Positions 16,003-24,684 of a stretch of 35,897 bases of DNA are shown here, piece by piece. The notes beneath the pieces are model-generated. The model did no database searches. It saw only the letters and a program-made list of their open reading frames with translations, and was not told the origin of the DNA. Made by a program: the position numbers and the translations under genes. The stretch is from Streptomyces thermodiastaticus (lineage in GTDB: Bacteria; Actinomycetota; Actinomycetes; Streptomycetales; Streptomycetaceae). The stretch spans positions 29,002-64,898 of the forward strand of contig NZ_BNBV01000030.1 of assembly GCF_014656135.1 (NCBI RefSeq). The letters are read 5' to 3'. Every line of letters begins with the position of its first letter. Position 1 is the stretch's first letter.

Positions 16003-16302
16003 ATGGCCAACAACGCTGACGGAATGAAAGTCACTTACAGCGCGCTTGACCAAACAGCCACCCAGATCGGTAACGAGGCGAAGGCCCTGGAACAGGATCT
16101 TCGTGATCTCAAGAACCTGGTAATCAAGAGCAGGCAGTACTGGGAGGGCGAGGCGCAGAGCGACTTCGACGCCAAGCTGCACAGGTGGGACAAGGAGGCA
16201 AACGACATCCACGTCGCCCTGACCAGCATTGGCCATGTGGTTCACACGGCCGGCGGTGACTACATGGCCGGCGACAAGAAGGCGGCTAGCTACTTCCAGT
16301 GA
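16003..16302 (+). CDS. esxA: WXG100 protein, EsxA (ESAT-6)-like, with C-terminal YxxxD signal
   Basis: A 99-aa protein with two helices joined by Trp47-Glu-Gly (YWEGEAQSDF) and a C-terminal Tyr87-Met-Ala-Gly-Asp91, the Yxxx[DE] type VII export signal. The ribosome binding site AGAGGTAGAGG precedes the ATG. The gene is followed within 22 bases by a strong terminator. In Streptomyces, Esx proteins are secreted by this system and affect development; the exact effect in this strain is unknown. The name could be exchanged with that of the upstream gene depending on convention. Confidence 0.88.
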   Translation: MANNADGMKVTYSALDQTATQIGNEAKALEQDLRDLKNLVIKSRQYWEGEAQSDFDAKLHRWDKEANDIHVALTSIGHVVHTAGGDYMAGDKKAASYFQ

Positions 16303-16323
16303 CCGATCGCCGGTCGGCATGAG

Positions 16324-16356
16324 AGGGTGGGCGCGCGCGGGAGGCGCCCACCCTTT
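16324..16356 (+). terminator. Terminator of the esx pair
   Basis: An 11-bp perfect stem (AGGGTGGGCGC / GCGCCCACCCT), a 9-base loop, then TTTCG. It begins 22 bases after the esxA-like stop. Confidence 0.9.
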
Positions 16357-16596
16357 CGTGCATCGTCGGTGAGTTCACGCTCAGGACATGCGACTGTGCG
16401 CTGTCTCGGCCTCCACACTTTGGTCGGTATGTATGTGCAACCTGTCGCGAGCTGCCCGGACGGCGTCACGGCACAGGTGGGGACCGAGACGGTCGGCAGG
16501 GAAGACGGACCCGAGGCGCTCACGCAGCAGTGCCACAGCTGTCCCCCCGAAGCCTCGGCGAAACGACCGGAGGCGCATCGACTGCAGAGCGAAAAG

Positions 16597-16631
16597 TCAG
16601 GCGGCTCTCCAGTGAACGGAGAGCCGCCTGA
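16597..16631 (-). terminator. Terminator of eccC
   Basis: A 14-bp perfect stem (TCAGGCGGCTCTCC / GGAGAGCCGCCTGA) with a 7-base loop, followed on the minus strand by CTTTTC. It lies 19 bases past the eccC stop. Confidence 0.9.
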
Positions 16632-16649
16632 GCTGTTGTCGGGGACGGG

Positions 16650-19600
16650 TCAGAAACTCTCGTCCTCCACCAACCCGACCTGAACCAGCCGCCTGCCCTG
16701 GCGGCGTGACACGAACACTCCTCGGCCCGTCGGCAGGGGACGCGGGCGGACACCACCCAGCAGCTCTCCCTCGTCCGGGTCGCCGGAGAGCACCACGCCC
16801 TGGGCGCCCAGCTCCTTGATGCGCTGCATGAAGGCCTCGTAGCCGGCGCGACCCGCGCCCGCGGTGGAGCGGGCGATTATGAACCGGACGCCGACGTCGC
16901 GGGCGAAGGGCAGCATCTCGGTGAGCACGGACAGGGGGTTGCCGCTCGAGGTGGAGACCAGGTCGTAGTCGTCGATGACGATGAACACCGTGGGGCCGCG
17001 CCACCAGCTGCGGTCGCGCAGCTGCTGCGGCGTGACGTCCGAGTTCGGCGTGCGGCGCTGCATCAGGTCGGCCAGTGCGTCCATGTGGTGCTGCATCTGG
17101 CTCGACATGGGGACGTACTCCGCCAGGTGCGAGGACGGCGTGACGCCCAGCAGCGAGCGGCGGTTGTCCACCACGAACAGCTTGCAGCTGTCGCCGTCGT
17201 ACCGCTCGGTCAGGCGCTGGATGAGCAGCTTCAGCAGGTTCGACTTGCCGGACTCGCTCTCGCCGAAGACGAGGAAGAACGGATCCTGTTCGAAGTCGAC
17301 GAACACCGGTTCCAGGTTGTCCTCGTCCAGGGCGAAGGCGATGCCGCGCTCGGGGAAACGGTCGCCCGGAGGCAGCTGGGCGGCCGAGAACTCCCGCGGG
17401 AGCAGGCGCACTTCCGGGGCGCCGGGCTGCTGCCAGTGGCGTGCCACCTCGGTAGCCAGAGCCGCTGTCGCCTCGGCCAGGTCGGTGTCGGAGGACAGAC
17501 CGTCGATGCGGGGCACGGCCGCCATGAAGTGCTGCTTCTGAGGTGTCTGCCCTCGCCCCGGCACTCCGGTGGGCACGTTCGCGGCGACTCTCCGGTCGAA
17601 CTCGGAGTCCAGCGGGTCGCCCAGCCGGAGCTCCAGGCGGTTCATCAGGTGGTCCTTGAGGTTCGACCGGACCTCCATCGACCGCGACGCGGTGATGATC
17701 AGGTGGATGCCATAACCGAGGCCGCGCGCCGCGATGTCGAGCACCAGCGGCTCCAGCCCCTCGTAGTCCGAACGGAAGTTGCCCCAGCCGTCGATGACGA
17801 GGAACACGTCACCCCAGGGCTGGTCCGTGACCGAGATGTCGCCTCGGGCGCGACGGCTGCGGAACTCGGCGATGGAGGAGATGCCCGCCGTGCGGAAGTA
17901 CTCCTCCCGCCGCGTCATCACGCCGTACACCTCGGACACCGTTCGCCGCACCTTCTCCGGGTCCAGTCGCGAGGCGACACCGCCCACGTGCGGCAGGCCC
18001 GAGAGGGAGGACATGCCGCCGCCACCGAAGTCGAGGCCGTAGAACTGCACCTCGTGCGGCGTGTGCGTGAGGGCGAACGAGGCGATGAGAGAGCGCACCA
18101 GCGTCGACTTGCCGGACTGCGGACCACCCAGAATCTGCATGTGCCCCGCCGCGCCGCCGAAATCGATCCAGAGCGGGTCACGGCGCTGTTCGTACGGCTT
18201 GTCGACGATGCCCGCGGGAATGACCAGCCGGCCCGCTCCCTCGTAGCCGGGCTGCGTCAGGCCGCGGCCGGGCACCGGGGCGAGCCCGGGCAGCAGCGCG
18301 TCCAGTGGGGGCGGGCTCTCCAGAGGAGGCAGCCACACCTGGTGCGCGGCCGGTCCCTGCGCCTCGAGTCGGCGCACGATGACGTCCAGCACCGTGTCGG
18401 CGAGTGCGTCGTCCATCTCGTTCCGCTCGGGTTCCTGCTGCTCCTGCGGCGCGGCCACGTACTTCACCGGTACTTCGTCGGCCGTGAACAGCACGGGTCG
18501 GCGGTCGACGGGGAGCGGTCCGTTGTGCGCAGCGACCCGCTCGGAACGGGTGCGGTACACGCCGGAGACGTACGCCGCCTTGAAACGCACCATCTCGTCG
18601 GTGCCGAACTTCAAGAAGCCGGAGCCCGGAATGTTGGGCAGCTCGTAGGCGTCGGGGACACCGAGTGCGGCGCGGGACTCCGCAGCGGAGAAGGTCCGCA
18701 GACCGATCCGGTAGGACAGATAGGTCTCCAGACCGCGCAGGCGGCCCTCCTCCAGGCGCTGCGAAGCGAGCAGCAGGTGCACACCCAGGGACCGGCCGAT
18801 GCGGCCGATCTGCACGAACATGTCGATGAAGTCGGGCTTGGCCGTCAGCAGCTCACTGAACTCGTCGATGACCAGCACGAGGGACGGCATCGGCTGCAGC
18901 GGTGCGCCGGCCGCACGGGCCTTTTCGTAGTCGTGGATGTTCGAGTAGTTGCCGGCCTCGTGGAGCAGCTCCTGGCGGCGGTTGAGTTCACCGCGGATGG
19001 AGTCGCCCATGCGGTCGACGAGCGTCAGATCGTCGGCGAGGTTGGTGATCACGGCTGCGACGTGCGGCAGCTGTGCCATGCCGGCGAACGTCGCGCCGCC
19101 CTTGAAGTCGGCGAGGACGAAGTTGAGTGTTTCGGAGGAGTGGGTCACCGCAAGGCCGAGCACCAGGGTGCGCAGCAGCTCCGACTTTCCGGAACCGGTG
19201 GCGCCCACGCACAGTCCGTGCGGGCCCATGCCTCCCAGCGCCGCTTCCTTGAGGTCGAGCATGACGGGCCGCCCGTCCTCGCCGACACCGATCGGCACCC
19301 GCAGACGGTCCGCCTGCGGCCGTGGCCGCCAGGTGCGCCGAGGATCGACGGACGCCGCGTCGCCCAGGTTCAGCAGATCGGTGAACTCCAGATTGGCGAC
19401 CAGAGGTTCGTCGTCGTCGCCACCGGAGGCGACGCGCAGCGGCGCCAGCTGACGGGCCAACGCCTCCGCCGCTTCGTACGACAGCACATCCGGCGTGCCC
19501 TCGTAGACCATTCCCTGGGCGGACTCCAGACGCAGCTCGTCCGGCCGTACGACGACGGAGAGGTCGCCGCGTCCGACGGTGAGCTCACCCGGCACGACCT

Positions 19601-20624
19601 CCAGGACCGTCACGCCTTGCAGACCCTCGGGGGACGCCAGGACCGACGTCGGCGGCAGGGAGACACCGTCGAGCACGATCACCAGGTGCGGCTGCTCCGC
19701 CACGGGAGGTCCGTCGGGATGGAAGTGCGGCCGGCCCTGCAGACGGCTGCCAAGGAGATCCTCCAGCTCCATCGGGTCGGTCGAGATCAGACGGCGGGTG
19801 CCCGCACCGTCCGTGATGCCCGGAGCCTGGCTGTGCGGCAGCCACTTGGCCCACTCCCACTCCGCGAGGCTGTCCTGGTGGGCGGCGACGGCGACGACCA
19901 TGTCCTCGGGAGAGTGCAGCGAGGCGACGGAGCCGAGAAGAGCCCGTACGGAGCCGCGGACGACCGCCGGGTCACCGCTGACCGTCACGTGGTAGAAGGC
20001 ACGCAACGACACGGCCATCGGCAGATCGTCGAGGGTGCTGTGCAGGGTGACGAAACGCTGCACAGCGCCCGCGGTCAGCGGCTCCAGTTTGTCCGCCGGA
20101 CCGGGATTCGGCGGAACGATCGGGGCGGCCAGATCCTGCGGGCCGAGGCCCACCCGGACCTGACCGAAGTCCTCGTCCGCGGCTCGCCTCTCCCAGACCC
20201 TGCTGCCTTCGGCGACCAGTGCCCACAGCTGGTCGGGCGCCGGGTGGAGGTAGAACTGGGCGTCGCGTTGAGCCTGTGCGACGTCCAGGACCGTACGCCG
20301 GGTCTGCGCCAGGTAGCGCAGATAGTCACGGCGGACGTCCGCCACCTGGCCCTGGCTGCCGCGGCGGTAGCGCACCAGCATGGAGATGCCCATGGCGATC
20401 GTGGAGGCCACCATGACCATGCCCATGACCCGCATGAAAGGCTGTGCCTGCGGGTTGAAGAAGAACACCACCGAGCCGCCCATGCCGAGCATGGGCAGGA
20501 GCTGCATCAGTGCGCCTTCTTGAGGCTCGCGCGGCAGTTCCGGTGGGGGCTGCAGCACGATCTCGTCCGTGGGCACGTCCTTCGGCAGGGCCCGTGGCGG
20601 GCGCTTGACGACGATATGGCTCAC
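16650..20624 (-). CDS. eccC: Type VII secretion ATPase EccC (three FtsK/SpoIIIE domains)
   Basis: A single 1324-aa chain, unlike the split EccCa/EccCb of some ESX systems. There are two N-terminal TM segments (~45-57 and ~63-83), a linker/DUF-like domain, then three ATPase modules. Module 1 has Walker A GATGSGKS (474-481) and Walker B LVLVIDEF (582-589). Module 2 has GGPQSGKS (833-840) and VFLVIDGW (940-947). Module 3 has GESESGKS (1121-1128) and VFIVIDDY (1213-1220). Only module 1 keeps the Asp-Glu pair; modules 2 and 3 have Gly and Asp there. EccC binds the C-terminal signal of Esx substrates in its last module and powers export. The start is GTG 20624. It diverges from eccD and has its own terminator. 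Confidence 0.97.
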   Translation of the reverse strand: MSHIVVKRPPRALPKDVPTDEIVLQPPPELPREPQEGALMQLLPMLGMGGSVVFFFNPQAQPFMRVMGMVMVASTIAMGISMLVRYRRGSQGQVADVRRDYLRYLAQTRRTVLDVAQAQRDAQFYLHPAPDQLWALVAEGSRVWERRAADEDFGQVRVGLGPQDLAAPIVPPNPGPADKLEPLTAGAVQRFVTLHSTLDDLPMAVSLRAFYHVTVSGDPAVVRGSVRALLGSVASLHSPEDMVVAVAAHQDSLAEWEWAKWLPHSQAPGITDGAGTRRLISTDPMELEDLLGSRLQGRPHFHPDGPPVAEQPHLVIVLDGVSLPPTSVLASPEGLQGVTVLEVVPGELTVGRGDLSVVVRPDELRLESAQGMVYEGTPDVLSYEAAEALARQLAPLRVASGGDDDEPLVANLEFTDLLNLGDAASVDPRRTWRPRPQADRLRVPIGVGEDGRPVMLDLKEAALGGMGPHGLCVGATGSGKSELLRTLVLGLAVTHSSETLNFVLADFKGGATFAGMAQLPHVAAVITNLADDLTLVDRMGDSIRGELNRRQELLHEAGNYSNIHDYEKARAAGAPLQPMPSLVLVIDEFSELLTAKPDFIDMFVQIGRIGRSLGVHLLLASQRLEEGRLRGLETYLSYRIGLRTFSAAESRAALGVPDAYELPNIPGSGFLKFGTDEMVRFKAAYVSGVYRTRSERVAAHNGPLPVDRRPVLFTADEVPVKYVAAPQEQQEPERNEMDDALADTVLDVIVRRLEAQGPAAHQVWLPPLESPPPLDALLPGLAPVPGRGLTQPGYEGAGRLVIPAGIVDKPYEQRRDPLWIDFGGAAGHMQILGGPQSGKSTLVRSLIASFALTHTPHEVQFYGLDFGGGGMSSLSGLPHVGGVASRLDPEKVRRTVSEVYGVMTRREEYFRTAGISSIAEFRSRRARGDISVTDQPWGDVFLVIDGWGNFRSDYEGLEPLVLDIAARGLGYGIHLIITASRSMEVRSNLKDHLMNRLELRLGDPLDSEFDRRVAANVPTGVPGRGQTPQKQHFMAAVPRIDGLSSDTDLAEATAALATEVARHWQQPGAPEVRLLPREFSAAQLPPGDRFPERGIAFALDEDNLEPVFVDFEQDPFFLVFGESESGKSNLLKLLIQRLTERYDGDSCKLFVVDNRRSLLGVTPSSHLAEYVPMSSQMQHHMDALADLMQRRTPNSDVTPQQLRDRSWWRGPTVFIVIDDYDLVSTSSGNPLSVLTEMLPFARDVGVRFIIARSTAGAGRAGYEAFMQRIKELGAQGVVLSGDPDEGELLGGVRPRPLPTGRGVFVSRRQGRRLVQVGLVEDESF

Positions 20625-20966
20625 AACGCACCAATTCTCTTGTTTGGACCGGGGTGTTCTGTCCGCCGCCCCGTGCCAGGCGGACGCCGATCGCGAACCG
20701 CGATCCTACTGTCACCTTGTGCCTCCGGTGAGCGGTAGGGTGCGGGAGAGAAGGGTGAGCAGTGACGCATCATCCCCATGAAATCGGGTGATTCGCGACC
20801 TTCGCAGTGAGTGTCGCTCGCACCTCTTGTCTCGGGCTGCCGCGAGGTCCGGCAGTGGGGGAGATGCGACACGAACTCCCACCGGAACGTGCGCATGATC
20901 TTCACGGCCGGGCGCGGGCACGGCGACGTGCCGACCGGCCTCACCACCGACGAGGGGGAACAACAG
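20625..20966. other. Divergent eccC/eccD control region
   Basis: This 342-bp region must hold the promoters of two core secretion genes. The clearest element is a minus-strand -10 TAGGAT (20703-20708) overlapping a 7+7 inverted repeat (20689-20705). A plus-strand TAGGGT (20736-20741) could serve eccD, with a long leader of more than 200 bases. GTCCGCC/GGCGGAC (20661-20685) can form a hairpin in the eccC leader. Confidence 0.5.
20689..20708 (-). promoter_or_regulatory. Probable eccC promoter -10 with overlapping inverted repeat
   Basis: On the minus strand TAGGAT (20708 to 20703) fits the Streptomyces TAGNNT -10 pattern; no good -35 is seen. GATCGCG-aac-CGCGATC (20689-20705) is a perfect inverted repeat covering the -10 edge and predicted start. 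A protein bound there would block transcription of eccC. The promoter call is by eye. Confidence 0.45.
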
Positions 20967-22481
20967 GTGAGCATGACGGCCTCCGCGCCGGCCGGCGCCA
21001 ACGCACGGCCGGGCACCGGAGCCCCTTCCGGGGCGGGTACCGGACTCGGTTTCTGCCGGGTCACGATCGTGGCGCCCGACAGCCGTATCGACGTGGCGCT
21101 GCCCGACGACGTGCCGGTCGCCGACCTGTACCCGGAAATCCTTCGACTGGCCCGTCAGAGCCCTGAAGAGGGCGCCCCTGTCGGCTACCACCTGGTCCGC
21201 CGGGACGGCACCGTCCTGGAGAGCTCCCGCTCCCTGGCCGCGCAGCGCATCCTGGACGGTGAACTGCTCACGCTGCGTCCGTTCGCCGAGTCGCTGCCGC
21301 CGGCCGTCTTCGACGACGTGTCGGAGGCCGTCGCCGCGGCGGTCACCCGCGACCGTGCCCTGTGGAGCGCCGACCTGACCCGGGTGGCCGGGCTGGTGGC
21401 GGCCGGTATCCTGCCCGCGCTGCTGGCGTTCGTGCTGTGGAGCTCACAGCTCCGGCATGACATGCACAGCGTCCAGGGCATACTCGCCGCCGTCGCCGGT
21501 GTACTGCTGACCACATTCGCCTGCGTCCGTGCGCGCGTGTACGACGACCAGGGCTCCGCGATCGCTCTGGGGCTGGGCGCGCTGCCGAACATCGCCGTCG
21601 GCGGCTCCGGTCTGCTGCCGGTCGCCGAGGGGCAGGGCATTGGCAGGCTGCAGTTCCTGCTCGCCTGTGCCGCCGTCCTCATCGCATCGGTCCTGCTGAC
21701 CCTGGTCTCACCGAGGGGCAGCGCCCCCTTCGTCGCGTTCGTCTTCGCCTCGTCGGTCGGACTGCTCACCACGTTCATCGCCCTGCTCACCGACCTCGAG
21801 CCGATCGAGACGGCGGCGATCTGTGCGCCGCTCTCCGTGGGCGCGGTCGCCTTCCTGCCCGGCCTGTCCCTGCGCTTCGCGCGGCTGCCCGTGGGGTTCG
21901 ACACGCCCGCTCCGGCACGTGCCGGCTTCACAGAGGACGAGCGGGACACGCCGGAACCCGTGGACGTCGAGCGGGTCACCGCCCAGGCCCGCCGAGGGCA
22001 TGAGCTGCTTGCCGGTCTCGTCGGCGGCTGCGCGCTCGTCGCGGTGGGTGCCTCGATCGTTCTGGGGTTCTCCACCAACGTCTGGGCACAGCTGCTGGCG
22101 CTGGCGACCGGAGCGGCCATGACCCTGCGGGCCGGGCTGTTCCGTTACACGGTGCAGGTGGCGGCCCCGCTGGCCGCAGGACTCCTGGCCCTCGTCTTCC
22201 TCGGCATCGGCCTCGCGCTGCATCCGCCCGCGGACTACGTGCACGAGGCGCTGCAGGGCGACACCACCGCCCTGGACGTCCGCGGCCTCTGGCTGGCGGC
22301 GGCTATCGGTGCTGTGATTGCCCTGGTCACCGCGGTCGGACTGATCGTGCCGAAGCGTGGCGTCAGCCCCTTCTGGGGCCGGTTCCTGGAGATCGCCGAG
22401 AGCTTCGTCCTGCTCACCCTGGTCCCGCTGGCCCTGGCCGTCTTCGACGTGTACGCGACCGTCCGGTCCATGACCAGCTGA
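20967..22481 (+). CDS. eccD: Type VII secretion channel protein EccD
   Basis: The start is placed at GTG 20967, after GAGGGGGAA; an earlier in-frame start at 20811 would add 52 residues with no family character. The protein has 504 aa. It opens with a disordered ~25-aa leader, then an ubiquitin-like domain (~30-105: FCRVTIVAPDSRIDVALP, ADLYPEILRL, LDGELLTLRPF). The remainder is strongly hydrophobic with about 11 TM helices. This is the EccD fold, which lines the ESX membrane pore as a dimer. A short hairpin overlaps its stop. Confidence 0.95.
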   Translation: MSMTASAPAGANARPGTGAPSGAGTGLGFCRVTIVAPDSRIDVALPDDVPVADLYPEILRLARQSPEEGAPVGYHLVRRDGTVLESSRSLAAQRILDGELLTLRPFAESLPPAVFDDVSEAVAAAVTRDRALWSADLTRVAGLVAAGILPALLAFVLWSSQLRHDMHSVQGILAAVAGVLLTTFACVRARVYDDQGSAIALGLGALPNIAVGGSGLLPVAEGQGIGRLQFLLACAAVLIASVLLTLVSPRGSAPFVAFVFASSVGLLTTFIALLTDLEPIETAAICAPLSVGAVAFLPGLSLRFARLPVGFDTPAPARAGFTEDERDTPEPVDVERVTAQARRGHELLAGLVGGCALVAVGASIVLGFSTNVWAQLLALATGAAMTLRAGLFRYTVQVAAPLAAGLLALVFLGIGLALHPPADYVHEALQGDTTALDVRGLWLAAAIGAVIALVTAVGLIVPKRGVSPFWGRFLEIAESFVLLTLVPLALAVFDVYATVRSMTS

Positions 22482-22499
22482 CGGGCGGCCGCTCCCGTC
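22480..22499 (+). terminator. Weak hairpin at the eccD stop
   Basis: GACGGG (22480-22485) pairs with CCCGTC (22494-22499) around an 8-base loop, overlapping the TGA. With only six base pairs and no T-run, partial read-through to the next gene is likely. Confidence 0.35.
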
Positions 22500-22737
22500 G
22501 GCACGACACCCGTGCTGTGCGCAGGGGGTCACGGGGAGGCGCCGCAACCGGGCGAGGGGCGCTTGCCGCCTTCGGCGCTGCCGCTCTCGGACCGGTCCGC
22601 ACGGGGTGGGAGCGGAGCCCCGCACTGCGGGAGTTTCAGCCGGCGCGTGAGGTGGAGGGGCCGCCCACGCCGGACGGACGTGAGCGCCGCGCTCGGTCAG
22701 GCATCGGCCCCTCCGGTCACGAAAGGCTCGTCCACAC

Positions 22738-24228
22738 GTGAGCTACGGTCCACCCCCTTCCATGTACACCCAGTCGGCCGTGGCGGCCGACCAGGCCCGC
22801 AGACGTCGGCGCAGGACCGGCATCCTCGCCGTCGCCGTCGCGCTGGTCCTGGTGGCCGCGGGCGGGCTGTCGTGGTGGTTCCTGACGCGAGAAGGGACTC
22901 CTGGGCATGGCAAGCAGGCGGCGGCACCGGGCCCGGACGAGATCCGCAACACCGTGGAGACGGCCCCCGCCTCGCCCGAAGGCCGGAACGTCATCGAGCA
23001 TTACGCCGAGCACCTCGATGACAACGACGAGGAGCATCCTCTCCACACACCCGGTACCTGGGCCACCGACAAGATCCTCGCCCGCGGCGTCGCCGACCGC
23101 GTCGAGGGCTACAAGATCAGCGACACGTACGACGAGACGGTCTGGACCCTCGAACTCGGTGGCCACATATGCGCCGTCAGCCAGCACGTCACGGTCGACG
23201 GGCGCACAGCGGTCGTCATCCAGCCGCACAGGAAGGCCGGGGCCCCGGACGCCAGCGTCTGCGACGAGGTGGTCTTCTTCGACCTGAACACGGGGCGGAA
23301 GCTGTGGCAGAAGAAGATGCCGTCGGCGGACTTCGCCTACGTCACGAACACCAATCTCACGCTGACCGAGGGCGTCGTCGCCGTCGCCTGGGGCCATGGC
23401 TCGGTGGCGTACGACATGAAGAGCGGCCGTCAGCTCTGGAACAGCACGCCGGGCTCTCGCTGCGAGGACTCCGGCTTCGCGGGCGGACGCGCGCTGCTCG
23501 CCCTCGAAAAATGCGGACAGGGAAACACCGCCACCTACCGCGTCCAGAAGCTCGACCCCCGCACCGGCAAGCCGCAGTGGACCTACCAGGCCGCGAGCGG
23601 GGTCGCTGCCGTCTACCTGCCCTCCTCCGAGCCGCCGGTCCTCGCCGTCGCCGCCGGCGACACCATGGTCACCGACCTGATCACGCTCGACGACCAGGGC
23701 CGCCACCTGACCACCATCTCCCTGCACGACTACGACCCCAGGTGCGGCAGCAGGGACAACGGGTTCTTCGGCGTGCTCGAGCACTGCGAAGGTGTGGTCG
23801 TGGGCCGCACCCAGGCGTACGTCACGAGCAAGCACGACTACAGCGACCATGGGCCGTCCAACTGGATCGTGGCGTTCGACCTGAAGACCGGGAAGACGCA
23901 GGGCAAGTTCGACGGCCGTTATCTGCAGAAGGTGGAGCCGCTGCGCATGAGTGGCGACGAGCTGCTGATCTACCGCGAAAGCGCCGCCCCCCTCGCCCCG
24001 GGCGCCCTGGTCAGTTGGAATCCGCGCACCGACAAGGAGACCCTTCTGCTGCTCTTCCAGCTGCCCGACGACGACGGATACGACCTCAGCGACCCGGAGC
24101 AGACGGACATCGTCGCCGAGAAGGGCAGGATCTTCTTCGGGCCGCGTCGGCTCGTCCGCAACGAAGACTCGCCCAAGGACGATGTGCTGCTGGCGGTCGG
24201 TTATGGCAGCGCCGGCCTGAAGCACTGA
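22738..24228 (+). CDS. Membrane-anchored PQQ-like beta-propeller protein
   Basis: A 496-aa protein from GTG 22738, with GAAAGG 11 bases upstream. A short Pro-rich cytosolic head and an Arg-rich stop-transfer-like stretch (RRRRRR) precede one TM helix (~28-48, ending SWWFLTREG). The extracytoplasmic part holds repeated PQQ-like blade motifs: FFDLNTGRKLWQKK, AYDMKSGRQLWNS, KLDPRTGKPQWTYQA, AFDLKTGKTQGKF. These form a beta-propeller that usually acts as a binding or scaffold domain rather than a quinoprotein enzyme. It lies 256 bp after eccD in the same orientation, so it may read from the eccD promoter and support the ESX complex. No catalytic residues are apparent. Confidence 0.88.
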   Translation: MSYGPPPSMYTQSAVAADQARRRRRRTGILAVAVALVLVAAGGLSWWFLTREGTPGHGKQAAAPGPDEIRNTVETAPASPEGRNVIEHYAEHLDDNDEEHPLHTPGTWATDKILARGVADRVEGYKISDTYDETVWTLELGGHICAVSQHVTVDGRTAVVIQPHRKAGAPDASVCDEVVFFDLNTGRKLWQKKMPSADFAYVTNTNLTLTEGVVAVAWGHGSVAYDMKSGRQLWNSTPGSRCEDSGFAGGRALLALEKCGQGNTATYRVQKLDPRTGKPQWTYQAASGVAAVYLPSSEPPVLAVAAGDTMVTDLITLDDQGRHLTTISLHDYDPRCGSRDNGFFGVLEHCEGVVVGRTQAYVTSKHDYSDHGPSNWIVAFDLKTGKTQGKFDGRYLQKVEPLRMSGDELLIYRESAAPLAPGALVSWNPRTDKETLLLLFQLPDDDGYDLSDPEQTDIVAEKGRIFFGPRRLVRNEDSPKDDVLLAVGYGSAGLKH

Positions 24229-24318
24229 GGACGCCGGCGACCGGCACCCATGACGAAGGGGGGCCGACACCCAGGGCAGGCGACCGGCGCCCGGGACGGA
24301 CGACCGGCACCCACACAA

Positions 24319-24346
24319 GCGGGGCGGCACCCCCATGCCGCCCCGC
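24319..24346. terminator. Bidirectional terminator between the propeller gene and bldB
   Basis: An 11-bp perfect stem (GCGGGGCGGCA / TGCCGCCCCGC) with a 6-base loop in the convergent gap. Confidence 0.8.
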
Positions 24347-24384
24347 CCCGCCTCACAGCGCTGTGCCGTGCCCGGCCCCGGGCC

Positions 24385-24684
24385 TCACTTCCCGTTGCCG
24401 CCGGGCTCGTCCTGCTCCGGCGCCGGTTCCAGGTCGAACTCCCCGTCCCGGGCGCCCAGCACGAAGGCACGCCACTCGGCCTCGGTGTAGCGCAGCACCG
24501 TGTCGTGGTCGAGGGAGGAGCGCATGGCGACGCCGCCGCCGGGAAGGTAGGCGATCTCGACGCGCTCCTCGTGGTCCTCGGTGCCGGGTGCGCAGTGCCA
24601 TTCCACGCCCGAGATGTCCAGGGCGTACAGTTCGTCGCGCTCCCGTTCCTTGCGTGCCTTGATCTCCGCTTCCGTCTCCGTCAT
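24385..24684 (-). CDS. bldB: Developmental regulator BldB
   Basis: A 99-aa acidic protein of the DUF397/BldB type: LYALDISGVEWHCAPG, then ERVEIAYLPGGGVAMRSS and TEAEWRAFVLGARDGEFDL. DUF397 proteins share the W...S, VE(V/I)A, (V/M)RxS and W..F..G.RDGEFD pattern. BldB itself is the ~98-aa Streptomyces protein needed for aerial growth and antibiotic production, and it is encoded beside the ESX genes, as here. It is a small dimer-forming protein without a classical DNA-binding motif. GGGAAGGGG precedes the ATG. The closest alternative is another DUF397 paralogue, but context and length favour BldB. Confidence 0.85.
   Translation of the reverse strand: MTETEAEIKARKERERDELYALDISGVEWHCAPGTEDHEERVEIAYLPGGGVAMRSSLDHDTVLRYTEAEWRAFVLGARDGEFDLEPAPEQDEPGGNGK

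Larger units (their letters stand above)
16303..16649. other. Convergent intergenic region bounded by two terminators
   Basis: It lies between the esx pair (plus) and eccC (minus), with a terminator for each at its ends. The middle ~240 bases (16357-16596) hold no supported gene. A 65-codon minus-strand ORF (16381-16578) lacks a ribosome binding site and could be a decayed fragment. Confidence 0.55.

Noticed and set aside
16381..16578. 65-codon minus-strand ORF between the two terminators
   Set aside because: It has no ribosome binding site, no recognisable product and lies between two terminators; at most it is a decayed fragment.
17085..20738. 1217-codon plus-strand open frame opposite eccC
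   Set aside because: The eccC product has three complete ATPase motifs. The opposite frame is rich in Arg, His and Gln with no domain, as expected for a codon-bias shadow.
20811..20966. N-terminal extension of EccD
   Set aside because: The 52 extra residues have no family character, whereas GTG 20967 has a good ribosome binding site.
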